Source of the DNA: CAYFZO01 sp965226235
GTDB lineage: Bacteria > Pseudomonadota > Gammaproteobacteria > Poriferisulfidales > Oxydemutatoraceae
Assembly (NCBI GenBank): GCA_965226235.1
Contig: OZ245335.1
Coordinates: forward strand, 992,001-1,056,000
Direction of reading: 5' to 3'
Length of the DNA: 64,000 nt
The notes beneath the pieces are model-generated. The model was given only the letters and a program-made list of their open reading frames with translations. It was not told the origin of the DNA and searched no databases. The position numbers were made by a program, and so were the translations under genes. Shown here piece by piece: positions 1-9,362 of this stretch (positions within the stretch are counted from its first letter, which is position 1; every line of letters begins with the position of its first letter).

Positions 1-1
1 A

Positions 2-364
2 AGATCCTCTCTGGTCGGGTTGCCGCAGTTGTTGCTGCTCACGACAAAAGGCACCGACGCGACCTCCACGCTATGTCACTCCCGCACCCCGGACCTGGCT
101 GCAACCTGCCGCGGCGCCGACATACTCATCGCGGCCACCGGCAGCCCTGGGTTGATCGGTGCCGGACACGTCAAACCGGGTGCCACGGTAATCGACGTGG
201 GGGTCACCTACACTGCAGAAGGCATACGCGGCGATGTCGCCTTCGAAGAAGTGTCGGCGGTCGCAGCCTCGATCACCCCGATGCCTGGCGGTACCGGTCC
301 GGTGACCGTCGCCTGCCTGATCGAAAATACACTGACCGCGGCCCGGATACAGCAAGCACTTTGA
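2..364 (+). CDS. folD: FolD, methylenetetrahydrofolate dehydrogenase/cyclohydrolase (5' truncated)
   Basis: Only the C-terminal ~120 residues are inside the window; the gene enters from the left edge. The visible frame opens with GRS-like residues followed by LVGLPQ, then CHSRTPDL, ADILIAATG, VKPGATVIDVG and the PMPGGTGPVT signature, which is the conserved order of the NADP-binding half of FolD. FolD interconverts 5,10-methylene-, methenyl- and formyl-tetrahydrofolate. Immediately upstream of serine-cycle genes it probably supplies methylene-THF for serine synthesis. The family assignment is secure; that it replaces MtdA/Fch in C1 assimilation here is inference. Confidence 0.9.
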   Translation, partial: RSSLVGLPQLLLLTTKGTDATSTLCHSRTPDLAATCRGADILIAATGSPGLIGAGHVKPGATVIDVGVTYTAEGIRGDVAFEEVSAVAASITPMPGGTGPVTVACLIENTLTAARIQQAL

Positions 365-486
365 ACTGTACTTTCTCGTAAGCCTTGAGCGAACACCGTC
401 GCTTGCGGCATAATCACCGTTTCCACTCGGCGTTGTCGGTGGAAGCACGTTTCAAACTGAACCAGACATTACTCAAGGAAATAATC

Positions 487-1713
487 ATGCCAGGAAGAAA
501 TTTTTTGTATGTCCCGGGGCCGACCAACTTGCCGGTCGCCGTCGACAACGCAATGCAAATAGCCCAGCAGGACCACCGGCGTCCTGATTTACACAAACTG
601 ACAAAGCCGCTTTTCAGCGATCTCAAAAAGATTTTCAAAACGGAAAAAGGACAGGCCTTCATTTTCCCCGGCTCCGGAACCGCCGGTTGGGAAATTGGAC
701 TGGCCAACACCCTGTCACCCGGTGACAAGGTGATCGCCGCTCGCTTCGGACAGTTCTCCCATCTGTGGATTGACCTCGCCCAGCGCATCGGCATCGAGGT
801 CGAGGTTTTCGAAGAATCCTGGGGCGCGGGGTTCCCGGTTGAAAAGCTCGAGAAGAGACTCCAGGCAGATACCCGCCACCAGATCAAGGGGGTGCTGGTA
901 TGCCAGAACGAAACCGCGACCGGGGTCACCAGCGACGTAGCGGGGGTAAGAAAAGCACTCAACCGGACGAAACACCCGGCGATGCTTTACGTCGATGGCG
1001 TCAGTTCGATCGCCAGCATCGACTTCCGCATGGACGCGTGGGAGGTCGACGTTGCGATCAGTGGCTCACAAAAGGGCTTCATGCTGCCTGCGGGGCTGGC
1101 GTTGGTATGCTTCAGCCGCAAGGCCCTGCAGGCCAGAAAAAAAGCGAAATGCGCAAGGTGCTACCTCGATATCGAAGACCACATCAACACCAACAACAGC
1201 GGTTTCTTTCCCTATACCCCCTCCCTGCCGATGCTGTACGGATTGCAGAAATCGCTCGAGTTGCTGCTTGAGGAAGGCATCGACAACGTGATCGCGCGCC
1301 ATCATCGCCTGGCCGAAGGAGTCCGGGCGGCGATCAGGGCATGGGGACTGAAACTGTGTGCCAAAAAAATCAAATGGTACTCGGACACGGTTTCGGCGAT
1401 CGTAGTCCCGCCGGAGCACGACGCGCGCAAGGTAATCGAACATGCCTACACGCGCTACAACCTCTCGCTCGGCGCCGGGCTCTCGCAACTCGCCGGCAAG
1501 GTGTTTCGCATCGGTCACCTGGGAGACCACAACGAAATCTCGATCCTGGCAGCTATCGCGGGAACCGAGATGGCGCTGCGCGACGCGGGACTCAAGATCG
1601 AGCCCGGTTGTGGTGCCGCCGCTGCCCAGGAACACTTCCGCAAACACTTTCGGAGCAAGCCGAAGAAAAAAGCGGCACGGAAAAAGCAAGCAGCCCCGTC
1701 TGTAAAGACATAA
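487..1713 (+). CDS. sga: Serine-glyoxylate aminotransferase
   Basis: A 408-residue class V PLP aminotransferase that transfers the amino group of serine to glyoxylate, giving hydroxypyruvate and glycine in the serine cycle. The N-terminus reads FLYVPGPTNLP, typical of AGXT/SGA proteins. The Schiff-base lysine is K196 in SGSQKGF. The C-terminus ends in a Lys-rich tail (about 20 residues after the fold) that is not typical of the family. The reading frame stays open further upstream, but I chose the ATG at 487 because of the AAGGAA ribosome site eight bases before it and the fit to family N-termini. The gene lies between folD and mcl. Confidence 0.93.
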   Translation: MPGRNFLYVPGPTNLPVAVDNAMQIAQQDHRRPDLHKLTKPLFSDLKKIFKTEKGQAFIFPGSGTAGWEIGLANTLSPGDKVIAARFGQFSHLWIDLAQRIGIEVEVFEESWGAGFPVEKLEKRLQADTRHQIKGVLVCQNETATGVTSDVAGVRKALNRTKHPAMLYVDGVSSIASIDFRMDAWEVDVAISGSQKGFMLPAGLALVCFSRKALQARKKAKCARCYLDIEDHINTNNSGFFPYTPSLPMLYGLQKSLELLLEEGIDNVIARHHRLAEGVRAAIRAWGLKLCAKKIKWYSDTVSAIVVPPEHDARKVIEHAYTRYNLSLGAGLSQLAGKVFRIGHLGDHNEISILAAIAGTEMALRDAGLKIEPGCGAAAAQEHFRKHFRSKPKKKAARKKQAAPSVKT

Positions 1714-1775
1714 CTGCGCATATGCTTGACAACGAAACCAGACGATTGAAACAGCCCCTTGCAGGATAAACCTTT

Positions 1776-2720
1776 ATGAGCCATACACATTACGCCCCCA
1801 CCACAAACCGCCTTCAGCGAAGCGAACTCGCGGTTCCGGCCTCCAATCCGGCAATGATAGAGAAAGCCCTGGCATCGGATGCCGACTACGTGTTCCTTGA
1901 CCTCGAAGACGCAGTCGCTCCGGCCGACAAACCACAAGCGCGAAAAAACGCCATCGAAGCACTCAACGACCTCGACTGGAAAAGCAGCGGCAAGACGGTC
2001 TCGGTCCGCATCAATGGCCTTGATACGCATTACATGTACCGCGATGTCGTCGACGTAATCGAGCAAGCTGGTCGCCACCTCCATACGGTTTTGGTGCCCA
2101 AGGTTGGCGTGGCAGCCGATCTCTACGCTGTCGACATGATGCTGACGCAGATCGAGACCGCGATGAAAATCGAACACCGCATCGGACTGGAAGCCTTGAT
2201 CGAAACGGCGATCGGCATGGCCAATGTCGAGCAGATCGCTGCGGCGCGAGGCACCCGCCTTGAAGCGATGCATTTTGGCGTCGCCGACTACGCCGCGAGC
2301 AATCGTGCGCGTACGATCAACATCGGTGGACTCAATCCGGACTATCCTGGCGATCAGTGGCACGCGGCGATCAGCCGTATGACCGTCGCCTGTCGCGCCT
2401 ACGGACTGCGTCCCATAGACGGGCCATTCGGAGATTTCAAGGACGCCGACGGCTACCTGTTGGCAGCCAGGCGTGCCGCTGCGCTCGGTGTCGAAGGCAA
2501 ATGGGCCATCCATCCGTCACAGATTCCGCTGGCCAATGAAGTGTTTTCACCACCCGCCAAGGAAGTCGAAAAAGCGCGGCGAATACTTGAGGAGTTGGAC
2601 AAAGCGGCTCGGGAAGGACGCGGCGCGGCGTCGCTCGACGGCAAGATGATCGACGCTGCCTCCGCGCGCATGGCCGAAAACGTCGTCCGCGCCGCAGAGG
2701 CGATCGCGAACAAGGGATAA
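1776..2720 (+). CDS. mcl: Malyl-CoA lyase (CitE/HpcH family)
   Basis: This 314-residue HpcH/HpaI-type lyase cleaves L-malyl-CoA to acetyl-CoA and glyoxylate, the C4-splitting step of the serine cycle. Visible family features are RSELAVPASNP at the N-terminus, FLDLEDAVAP (acidic metal and substrate residues), VRINGLDT, LEALIETAIG and KWAIHPSQI. It sits 14 bases before mtkA, the ligase that makes its substrate. The C-terminal helical extension matches malyl-CoA lyases better than citrate-lyase beta subunits, so I prefer Mcl over CitE. Confidence 0.93.
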   Translation: MSHTHYAPTTNRLQRSELAVPASNPAMIEKALASDADYVFLDLEDAVAPADKPQARKNAIEALNDLDWKSSGKTVSVRINGLDTHYMYRDVVDVIEQAGRHLHTVLVPKVGVAADLYAVDMMLTQIETAMKIEHRIGLEALIETAIGMANVEQIAAARGTRLEAMHFGVADYAASNRARTINIGGLNPDYPGDQWHAAISRMTVACRAYGLRPIDGPFGDFKDADGYLLAARRAAALGVEGKWAIHPSQIPLANEVFSPPAKEVEKARRILEELDKAAREGRGAASLDGKMIDAASARMAENVVRAAEAIANKG

Positions 2721-2734
2721 TCCTCCAGAGAAAC

Positions 2735-3897
2735 ATGGACATTCACGAATACCAATCGAAAAAACTGCTCGCCGAATTCGGCGTGATGATCCCCGCGGGC
2801 AAACTCGCCATGAGCCCTCGGCAGGCTGTCAACTGCTATCGCTCCCTCGGAACCGAGAAATGCATGGTCAAGGCACAGGTTCACTCAGGCGCGCGAGGCA
2901 AAGCAGGCGGCATCGTTTTATGTGACAACGAAACCAAAGTGATGCAGGCGGCCGACCGATTGATCGGCTCGCGCTTGGTGACGCATCAGACCGGCAAGCA
3001 AGGAAAAATCGTGGAAAAACTCTACATCGAAGCCGGTAGCGACATCGAAAGAGAGCTTTACGTCGCTTTCGTGATCGACCGCGCGAGCGAACGTATCGCC
3101 GCGGTGGTTTCCGGTGAAGGCGGCATGGAAATCGAAGAGGTGGCAGAACGCAACCAGGCGCGATCAAGCGCATGCAGATCGACCCGGCGATGGGGTTGCT
3201 GAACTTCGAGGCCAACGAACTCGCTTTTGCCCTCGACCTGCCCGGCGAATTGATCAGGCAAGCGGTGCTGACTTTCAAGGCATGTTACCGGGCCTTGGTC
3301 GAACTCGACGCCAGCATGGTCGAAATCAACCCGCTTGTGGTCACCGGGAAAAAACGGCTGCTCGCGCTGGACGCGAAAATAAACTTTGACGACAACGCGC
3401 TCGGGCGTCATCCTGAAGTCAACGCAATGCGTGACAAATCGCAGGAAGACCCCCGTGAATCACGCGCCTCGGAGCATGATCTCAGTTACGTCGGGCTCGA
3501 CGGCAATATCGGCTGCATGATTAACGGTGCGGGGCTGGCCATGGCGACCATGGACATGATCAAGCACAGCGGGGGAGAACCCGCCAATTTTCTCGATATC
3601 GGCGGCGGAGCCTCACCCGAACGGGTCGCCAAAGCATTCGGGCTGGTGCTGGAAGACAGCAACGTCAAGGCATTGCTGATCAATATCTACGCGGGCATCA
3701 ACCGCTGCGACTGGATCGCCAAAGGCATTCTCAAAGCGGTCGAAGTCGTTGACATCAAAGTCCCGCTGATCGTACGCCTTTCCGGTACCAACGTGGAACT
3801 CGGGGAAAAAATTCTCGAAGAAAGCAGCTACCCGATTACCTCTGCCGACACGCTCGCGGAAGCCGCACGACACGCTGTCGACGCGGTCAGCCAGTAA
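2735..3897 (+). CDS. mtkA: Malate-CoA ligase (malate thiokinase) beta subunit, frameshifted
   Basis: This ATP-grasp subunit of malate thiokinase forms malyl-CoA from malate, CoA and ATP with MtkB. The start MDIHEYQSKKLL and the motif VKAQVHSGARGKAGG are those of SucC/MtkA. The frame breaks after EGGMEIEEVAERN at about 3154: the first frame runs to a stop near 3202, and the remainder (IDPAMGL, MVEINPLVV, FLDIGGGA, INIYAGINRCD) continues one frame over to 3897. Restoring one C at 3154-3155 (AACCAGG to AACCCAGG) would give a continuous ~387-residue protein with the expected residues PGAIKRMQIDP. So this is either a recent one-base deletion that inactivates the gene or a base-call error. All other residues look functional. 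Confidence 0.88.
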
Positions 3898-3907
3898 GGG
3901 GAGCATC

Positions 3908-4795
3908 ATGGCCATACTGCTTGATAAAAACAACAAAGTCATCGTCCAGGGATTTACCGGGCGCATCGGAACTTTCCACGCCAGGGAAATGATCGAATAC
4001 GGCACCAACGTAGTCGGTGGAGTAACCCCCGGCAAAGGAGGACAGACCCACCTTGAAAGGCCCGTATTCAATACCGTCAAAGACGCGGTCGCGGCGACCG
4101 GCGCCGATACCAGCGCGGTCTTTGTCCCCGCGGTCGCGGCAGCCGACTCGATCATGGAATCCGCCGATAGCGGCATCCGCTACTGCGTGTGCATCACCGA
4201 CGGCATCCCCACGCTGGACATGATGAAAGTAAAGCGCTTCATGCGGTACTACAAGCGCGAAGAAAAGATGATTTTGACCGGCCCCAACTGCGCTGGAACC
4301 ATCACCCCGGGGGAAGCGTTGCTCGGCATCATGCCTGGGCATATCTACATTCCCGGTGAAATCGGGGTTGTCGCGCGCTCCGGCACACTGGGGTACGAGG
4401 CCGCGTCGCAGATGAAGGCCCTGGGTATCGGCATCTCGACCAGCGTCGGTATCGGCGGGGACCCGATCACCGGCAGTTCGCACCGCGACATTCTGCAGTT
4501 GTTCGAGAAAGACGAGAAAACAAAGGCCGTGATGATGATCGGAGAAATCGGTGGATCGCAGGAAGCCGAAGCCGCCGAGTATATCCGCGACCACATGCGT
4601 AAGCCGGTGGTCGCTTACATCGCCGGGCTCACCGCGCCGAAAGGTCGTCGCATGGGGCACGCCGGCGCCATTGTCTCGGGCAAGGGCGAAAGCGCTGCGG
4701 AGAAAGTCGCGATTCTGAAAGAAGCCGGCGCGGTAATAGCACCGACCCCTTCGGAACTTGGCCCCACCATGCAAAACGTATTGAAGGGACTCTAA
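3908..4795 (+). CDS. mtkB: Malate-CoA ligase alpha subunit
   Basis: A 295-residue subunit homologous to SucD. It has an N-terminal CoA-binding Rossmann domain (VIVQGFTGRIGTFHA, VGGVTPGKGG) and the phosphohistidine loop MGHAGAIVSG with H251. Paired with mtkA 10 bases upstream and flanked by mcl and hpr, it is best read as malate thiokinase rather than succinyl-CoA synthetase. The sequence is intact, in contrast to mtkA. Confidence 0.93.
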   Translation: MAILLDKNNKVIVQGFTGRIGTFHAREMIEYGTNVVGGVTPGKGGQTHLERPVFNTVKDAVAATGADTSAVFVPAVAAADSIMESADSGIRYCVCITDGIPTLDMMKVKRFMRYYKREEKMILTGPNCAGTITPGEALLGIMPGHIYIPGEIGVVARSGTLGYEAASQMKALGIGISTSVGIGGDPITGSSHRDILQLFEKDEKTKAVMMIGEIGGSQEAEAAEYIRDHMRKPVVAYIAGLTAPKGRRMGHAGAIVSGKGESAAEKVAILKEAGAVIAPTPSELGPTMQNVLKGL

Positions 4796-4798
4796 ATT

Positions 4799-5773
4799 AT
4801 GCAAGACCGGAAAGTCATAGTCACCCGGCGCTGGCCGGCCATCGTGGAGAAAGAGTTGCAGGAAATGTGCGCCAACGTGCAACTCAACGTGGACGACCAC
4901 CCCATGTCCAGGCAAGAACTCGTGCATGCCTTACGCAACGCGGACTGCGTCCTGCCGACCGTCACCGATGCGCTCGACGCGGAAGTGCTCGGCAGTAGCG
5001 ATATGCGCTGCAGGTTTCTTGGCAATTTCGGCGTCGGCTTCAACCACATCGACCTGGAGGCCGCCAAGCAGGCAAATCTGGTCGTCACCAACACCCCCGA
5101 GGTACTGACCAACTGCACCGCTGACATCGCAATGGCGCTGTTGCTGACGACAGCGCGGCGTATCGGTGAAGGAGAACGTCACGTGCGGGCAAAAGCATGG
5201 GAAGGCTGGCGGCCGACACACATGGTTGGAACCAAGGTGACCGGCAAGAAGCTGGGGCTGATCGGATTTGGCCGCATCGCGCAAGCGTTGGCAAAGAGGG
5301 CACACTTCGGCTTTGACATGGAAATCCTTTATTACGATCCATTTGAAATACCCCGCGAGGTCGCCGCCAAGTACCGGGCCAGACACTTTGACTCGGTCGA
5401 AGCGCTACTGCCCGAAGTCGACTTTCTCTCGCTGCATTGCCCGGGCGGAGACAAAACCTACCACCTGCTGAATGAACCTCGCCTGGCGTTGATGAAACCA
5501 ACGGCCCTGGTGATCAACACTGCACGGGGTGACGTGATCGACAACCAGGCACTGATCTCCGCTTTGGCAAGCAAGCGCATCGCCGGTGCCGGTCTTGATG
5601 TGTACGAAGGCGAACCCGCCCTGGATCCAGGCTTTCTGAAGCTTGAAAACGCGGTGCTTCTGCCACACCTCGGCAGCGCGTCGGCAGAAACCCGTATCGC
5701 GATGGGCAGACGCGTACTGCAAAACCTGGGTGCGTACCTGGCCGATGAGGCACCGGCGGATCGAGTAGCCTGA
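4799..5773 (+). CDS. hpr: Hydroxypyruvate reductase (D-2-hydroxyacid dehydrogenase)
   Basis: This 324-residue NAD(P)-dependent dehydrogenase of the D-isomer-specific family would reduce hydroxypyruvate to D-glycerate in the serine cycle. The nucleotide-binding GFGRIAQALA motif sits mid-protein. The catalytic Arg is in NTARGDVID and the catalytic His in LLPHLGSAS, with the acidic partner between them (YEGEPAL). It starts three bases after mtkB and closes the serine-cycle operon, followed by a hairpin. The specific substrate is inferred from context: the fold alone could also be glyoxylate reductase or a related dehydrogenase. Confidence 0.88.
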   Translation: MQDRKVIVTRRWPAIVEKELQEMCANVQLNVDDHPMSRQELVHALRNADCVLPTVTDALDAEVLGSSDMRCRFLGNFGVGFNHIDLEAAKQANLVVTNTPEVLTNCTADIAMALLLTTARRIGEGERHVRAKAWEGWRPTHMVGTKVTGKKLGLIGFGRIAQALAKRAHFGFDMEILYYDPFEIPREVAAKYRARHFDSVEALLPEVDFLSLHCPGGDKTYHLLNEPRLALMKPTALVINTARGDVIDNQALISALASKRIAGAGLDVYEGEPALDPGFLKLENAVLLPHLGSASAETRIAMGRRVLQNLGAYLADEAPADRVA

Positions 5774-5774
5774 A

Positions 5775-5798
5775 GCAAGCCGCCGGGGCGCGGCTTGC
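5775..5798 (+). terminator. Hairpin after hpr, probable terminator
   Basis: A perfect 9-bp stem (GCAAGCCGC / GCGGCTTGC) with a six-base loop starts two bases after the hpr stop codon. There is no clear T-tract, so termination is inferred from position and stability. The remaining 5799-6053 stretch holds no gene I can support; it contains only a second short TTGCC/GGCAA stem. Confidence 0.5.
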
Positions 5799-6053
5799 CG
5801 TGGATGCCCCGGAAAACCGCTTGCCGCAAAAAGGCAACCGGGTAAAAGCGTCTTCGCCGGTGACGGGTAACCATCACCTGTCTCGGTCATGAACGGCGCA
5901 GCGGCCTGTCTGTCCTTGAGCTAAAAATCCTGCTCGAGCGCCCCTGTGCAAAAATGCCGCCAACACGGCAGACGCATCGAGAGCCCGCCCGGGCAAAACC
6001 ACCAGCGGTTTGCCGCGCAGCCGGGTTCAGTTGTCATCCGCTCGCCGAAGAAG

Positions 6054-7799
6054 TCATCGCGGCCCTTCGCGATAAGCCTCCTCGATCTGCTGTCGATGAC
6101 GTGCGACAATCGCCCCGCGTTTCAGCTTCAAGGTCGGCGTCAACATCCCGTTGTCGACACTCCAAGGCTCATCGAATAGGACAAAACGTCTGGCGCGGGC
6201 ATACGCGGGAAAGCGTTTCAGCAACTTTGCCGAAGCGCGTTTGATCGAGCGCGCGTCGGCCGTCGAGCCATCCGTGGCGACCACCACCAGCGCGATCAGG
6301 AAAGGACGCCTCTCGCCATAGATCATCACCTGAGAAATCAGCGGCTGTTCGAGCAGCGCCTGCTCTATGTCGCTGGGTGAAACTTTTTCTCCATTGGCCA
6401 TCACGATGATATCCTTGATCCGACCCACGATGTAAAGCCTGCCCCGTGCATCGATCCGCGCCTTGTCCCCGGTGTGGAACCAGCCGCTTTCATCTATGGC
6501 ATCGCGGGTTGCGTCGGGCCGTTCCCAGTATCCCTGCATGACGTACCCGCTACGCGTGAGCAGTTCATCATCGTTGCCAATCATTACCTCGACACCGGAC
6601 AGAGGCAGCCCCACGCTCCCGGGTACATTGTCACCGGGTCGATTGACCGAAAGCACCGGGCTGGTTTCCGTCAAGCCGTAACCCTGGTAAACCGGCAACC
6701 CCAGGGACAGGAACACGCGCTCGACCACGGGCGGCATCGGCGCTCCGCCGCTGATCGCATATCGCACGCACCCACCAAACAACCCACGCACGCGGGATGC
6801 CATCAACCGATCAAACAACGGCCACGCGAACCTGCACACGGGGTTGCCGACGCGATGACGACCCACGACAACCGCCGACTGAAACAGCAGGCGCTTCACC
6901 AACGAGTGCCGCAGCTTCGCCTTGATCTTGCCGAGCACCTGCTCGTAGATCCGGGGCACGGAAATCAATACCGTCGGCTTGAACGTAGAAAAATCATCGA
7001 GCAAAGTCATTGGTGATCTGGCAAACGCCACTTCGGCCCCAACCAGCATCGGCAGGTAATACCCGGCGGTTCTCTCGAACATATGCGAAAGCGGCAAAAA
7101 AGAAACGAAACGATCGCCCGAAGTGACATCGACGGCCTGATACGACGCCTTGACGTTTTTGAGTATGTTCCCGTGGCTCAACATCACCCCTTTGGGAGGA
7201 CCGGTGGTACCTGATGTATAGACAATCGTCGCCAGGTCAGCGTCACCGTGTCCGGCGTCTGACGCCTCGGCCACTACGGCGCTGTCCGGCTCCGGCAGCC
7301 AGTCCCGCAAGGTCGTCACCCGCCCGGTTTCATCCTCGCTCCCGGTGGCCGCCATGCAGACCACCCGCTCGACACACGGCAGCGCCGAGACAGCACCCCG
7401 GACCGTCCTGAACTGTACCGTGGTGCCCACGACCACCAGGCGCGAGCCAGACTCGTTCAGAATATGCGCGCAATTGTCGACACTGTCGCCACCGAACAAG
7501 GGCACTGTCACCAAGCCCAGGGATAACGCCGCCTGGTCGAACATCGCCCACTCGACACAGTTGGACGACATGATCGCAACGCGGTCTCCGGCATGAAACC
7601 CGTGACCTTCAAGTGCCTTGCACCAGCGGGCAACCTCGATGGCGACATCCGACCATCGCCAGGAGCGCCAGCGCTCGGTAGCCGCATCGAACTGATGATA
7701 AGCGGTCGCATCAGGGGTTTGCGCAACCCGCCAGCGAAACAGTCCATCAAGCGTCGTTACGCTCGGCGCGATATCTTCTCGTAACCGATCCATCAGCAT
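6054..7799 (-). CDS. AMP-binding long-chain acyl-CoA synthetase
   Basis: A 581-residue ANL-superfamily enzyme that activates a fatty acid with ATP and CoA, probably at the inner face of the membrane. Key motifs in order are the P-loop TIVYTSGTTGPPKG, the YGLTETSPV adenylate motif, GWFHTGDKA and GRIKDIIVMANGEKVSP near the C-terminus. Its length and the MFERTAGYY segment match the FadD15/LC-FACS branch common in bacteria. It is transcribed away from amgK across a 195-base gap and convergently towards the serine-cycle block. The chain-length preference cannot be read from sequence. Confidence 0.9.
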   Translation of the reverse strand: MLMDRLREDIAPSVTTLDGLFRWRVAQTPDATAYHQFDAATERWRSWRWSDVAIEVARWCKALEGHGFHAGDRVAIMSSNCVEWAMFDQAALSLGLVTVPLFGGDSVDNCAHILNESGSRLVVVGTTVQFRTVRGAVSALPCVERVVCMAATGSEDETGRVTTLRDWLPEPDSAVVAEASDAGHGDADLATIVYTSGTTGPPKGVMLSHGNILKNVKASYQAVDVTSGDRFVSFLPLSHMFERTAGYYLPMLVGAEVAFARSPMTLLDDFSTFKPTVLISVPRIYEQVLGKIKAKLRHSLVKRLLFQSAVVVGRHRVGNPVCRFAWPLFDRLMASRVRGLFGGCVRYAISGGAPMPPVVERVFLSLGLPVYQGYGLTETSPVLSVNRPGDNVPGSVGLPLSGVEVMIGNDDELLTRSGYVMQGYWERPDATRDAIDESGWFHTGDKARIDARGRLYIVGRIKDIIVMANGEKVSPSDIEQALLEQPLISQVMIYGERRPFLIALVVVATDGSTADARSIKRASAKLLKRFPAYARARRFVLFDEPWSVDNGMLTPTLKLKRGAIVARHRQQIEEAYREGPR

Positions 7800-7994
7800 C
7801 TCCGGACACGCGATTGATCAAGGCAAACCTGTTCTGCCTTCCAGCCCGGACCGCTCAGCTACGGACACAAGGCGTGTCCGGCGGTGGGCAGTCACGCACG
7901 CCGACCCTGTTTCCCGACCTGCGAAGCAAGGCGTAGAAGACAGGACCCGCCTCGGCCACCATGCGCGTATCAGGTAAGATAGTATTCCCATTGC
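7800..7994. promoter_or_regulatory. Divergent intergenic region between the acyl-CoA synthetase gene and amgK
   Basis: 195 bases separate two divergent genes, so promoters for both should lie here. A TAAGAT hexamer at about 7973, 22 bases before the amgK start, could be a -10 element, but no convincing -35 is visible. No coding content is supported. Confidence 0.3.
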
Positions 7995-9023
7995 ATGATT
8001 CCTGCTACCACGCCCGCTCCGACTGCCATGCAGCACGCCCGTGAAACGGCCCTCCGGACATGGAGCGACGCAATGCTCGTGCCCGCCAACTGCCGATACA
8101 CGCCTGTCGCAGGCGACGCGAGCTTTCGCAGATACTTCCGGGTAACACGCGATACCGGGAACAGCCTCATCCTGATGGACGCTCCCCCTGACAGAGAAGC
8201 ACCCGCGGCCTTCGTGGAGGTGACACGGCGCCTGCTGCGCGTCGATGCGCGTGCCCCCAGGATCTATCACGCCGATGTCGACCGAGGCTTTGTGTTGCTG
8301 GAGGACTTCGGCGACGATCTGTATCTTCACCGTGCGTCCCGAGCTAACGCAGACCGACTGTATCGGGCGGCAATCGACATGCTGATCCGGGTACAAAGCG
8401 CCAATCACCACGGCTTGCCTGCCTTCAGCGCGGATACGATGCGACAGGAAATGAACCTGTTCATCGACTGGCTAGTGGTCGAGCACCTGGGCATACCCCT
8501 GCGACGCAGCGACATGCAGGTATACGATGCCGCCTTTGACCGGCTGATCGAAAACGCGCTCGAGCAGCCGCAGACGTTCGTTCACCGGGATTACCACTCG
8601 AGGAACCTGTTCGTGGTTGCAACCGGGGATACCCCCGGGATCATCGACTACCAGGACGCGGTCGTCGGCCCCGTGAGTTACGATTTGGTTTCCTTGTTAA
8701 AAGACTGCTACCTCGCATGGCCACCGGCAAAGATACGGCGATGGGTTCTGTACTTCCTGCGGCAATACCGCGACGCGTTCGGTGATGAACCGGACCCAAA
8801 GGTGTTCATACGTTGGCTTGACCTGATGGGAATGCAAAGGCATTTCAAAGCCAGCGGCATTTTTGCGCGGCTGTACCACCGGGATAAAAAAAGCGGCTAC
8901 CTGAAAGATATCCCCCGGACGCTCGGCTACATCCGTAGCTGCTCCAAACACTACCCCGAGTTTGCGGATCTAAGCCTCCGCATGGACGAAATCCTGCGGG
9001 CGACACTGGCGAAGCAGCGATGA
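7995..9023 (+). CDS. amgK: N-acetylmuramate/N-acetylglucosamine anomeric kinase AmgK
   Basis: A 342-residue aminoglycoside-phosphotransferase-fold sugar kinase that phosphorylates the anomeric carbon of MurNAc in cell-wall recycling. The catalytic loop reads FVHRDYHSRNLF and the metal-binding Asp is in GIIDYQDAV. In the ancestral arrangement its stop overlaps the murU start (ATGA at 9020-9023). Here murU is cut after 31 codons by the R-M island, and the last 134 codons of amgK are repeated at 13301-13704. This upstream copy is complete and keeps its own upstream region. An alternative start is the ATG at 8028. Confidence 0.92.
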   Translation: MIPATTPAPTAMQHARETALRTWSDAMLVPANCRYTPVAGDASFRRYFRVTRDTGNSLILMDAPPDREAPAAFVEVTRRLLRVDARAPRIYHADVDRGFVLLEDFGDDLYLHRASRANADRLYRAAIDMLIRVQSANHHGLPAFSADTMRQEMNLFIDWLVVEHLGIPLRRSDMQVYDAAFDRLIENALEQPQTFVHRDYHSRNLFVVATGDTPGIIDYQDAVVGPVSYDLVSLLKDCYLAWPPAKIRRWVLYFLRQYRDAFGDEPDPKVFIRWLDLMGMQRHFKASGIFARLYHRDKKSGYLKDIPRTLGYIRSCSKHYPEFADLSLRMDEILRATLAKQR

Positions 9024-9101
9024 AAGCCATGATCCTCGCGGCGGGCGAAGGCACGCGCCTGCGTCCGCTGACCGACCGGGTACCCAAACCGCTGATCCGC
9101 A
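8620..9101 (+). repeat. 482-bp direct repeat, left copy
   Basis: Bases 8620-9101 are nearly identical to 13301-13782 (offset 4681); I see only two mismatches (A9020/G13701 and G9074/A13755). The repeat contains the 3' part of amgK and the first 27 codons of murU and directly flanks the R-M island. Confidence 0.95.
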
Positions 9102-9115
9102 ATGCCAGGACTTGA
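9020..9115 (+). pseudogene. Truncated murU left by island insertion
   Basis: The ATG overlapping the amgK stop begins a MurU N-terminus (MKAMILAAGEGTRLRPL...VPKPLIR), which leaves the repeat at 9101 and hits a stop at 9113-9115 after 31 residues. The intact gene is at 13701. This fragment contains the nucleotide-binding GEGTR motif but no active domain. Confidence 0.9.
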
Positions 9116-9362
9116 TCGCAGGACCGGCTTGCCGCCAAACCGCAGTTTTAGAGCCATCCAATCCACCGCGCCGACTTCGACACTTTCCACCCATGCGCCA
9201 TCGGTGTGACGACGAGTATCCAGTCGTCTGCTGCGATCACAGAAAAGAGATTGGGCGAACCACTCAGCACTATCGTGCAGCCGATACAAGGACGGCGTTT
9301 TCTTCGGAGTCTGTGGTTTGAGGCGCGATCCAAGCGTTTTGGATGTTTACAATCAGCCTCTC

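Noticed and set aside
20..364. TTG at 20 as the start of the folD fragment
   Set aside because: The homologous frame is open to the left edge with FolD-like residues before it, so the gene is truncated by the window rather than starting here.
1515..2513. 332-codon open frame on the minus strand
   Set aside because: Antisense to sga and mcl, with no family motifs.
3887..4927. 346-codon open frame on the minus strand
   Set aside because: Antisense to mtkB, which is intact and in a conserved operon.
9112..9362. Short ORFs on both strands between the left repeat and the ATPase gene
   Set aside because: None has a ribosome site or recognisable similarity; possibly decayed island sequence.
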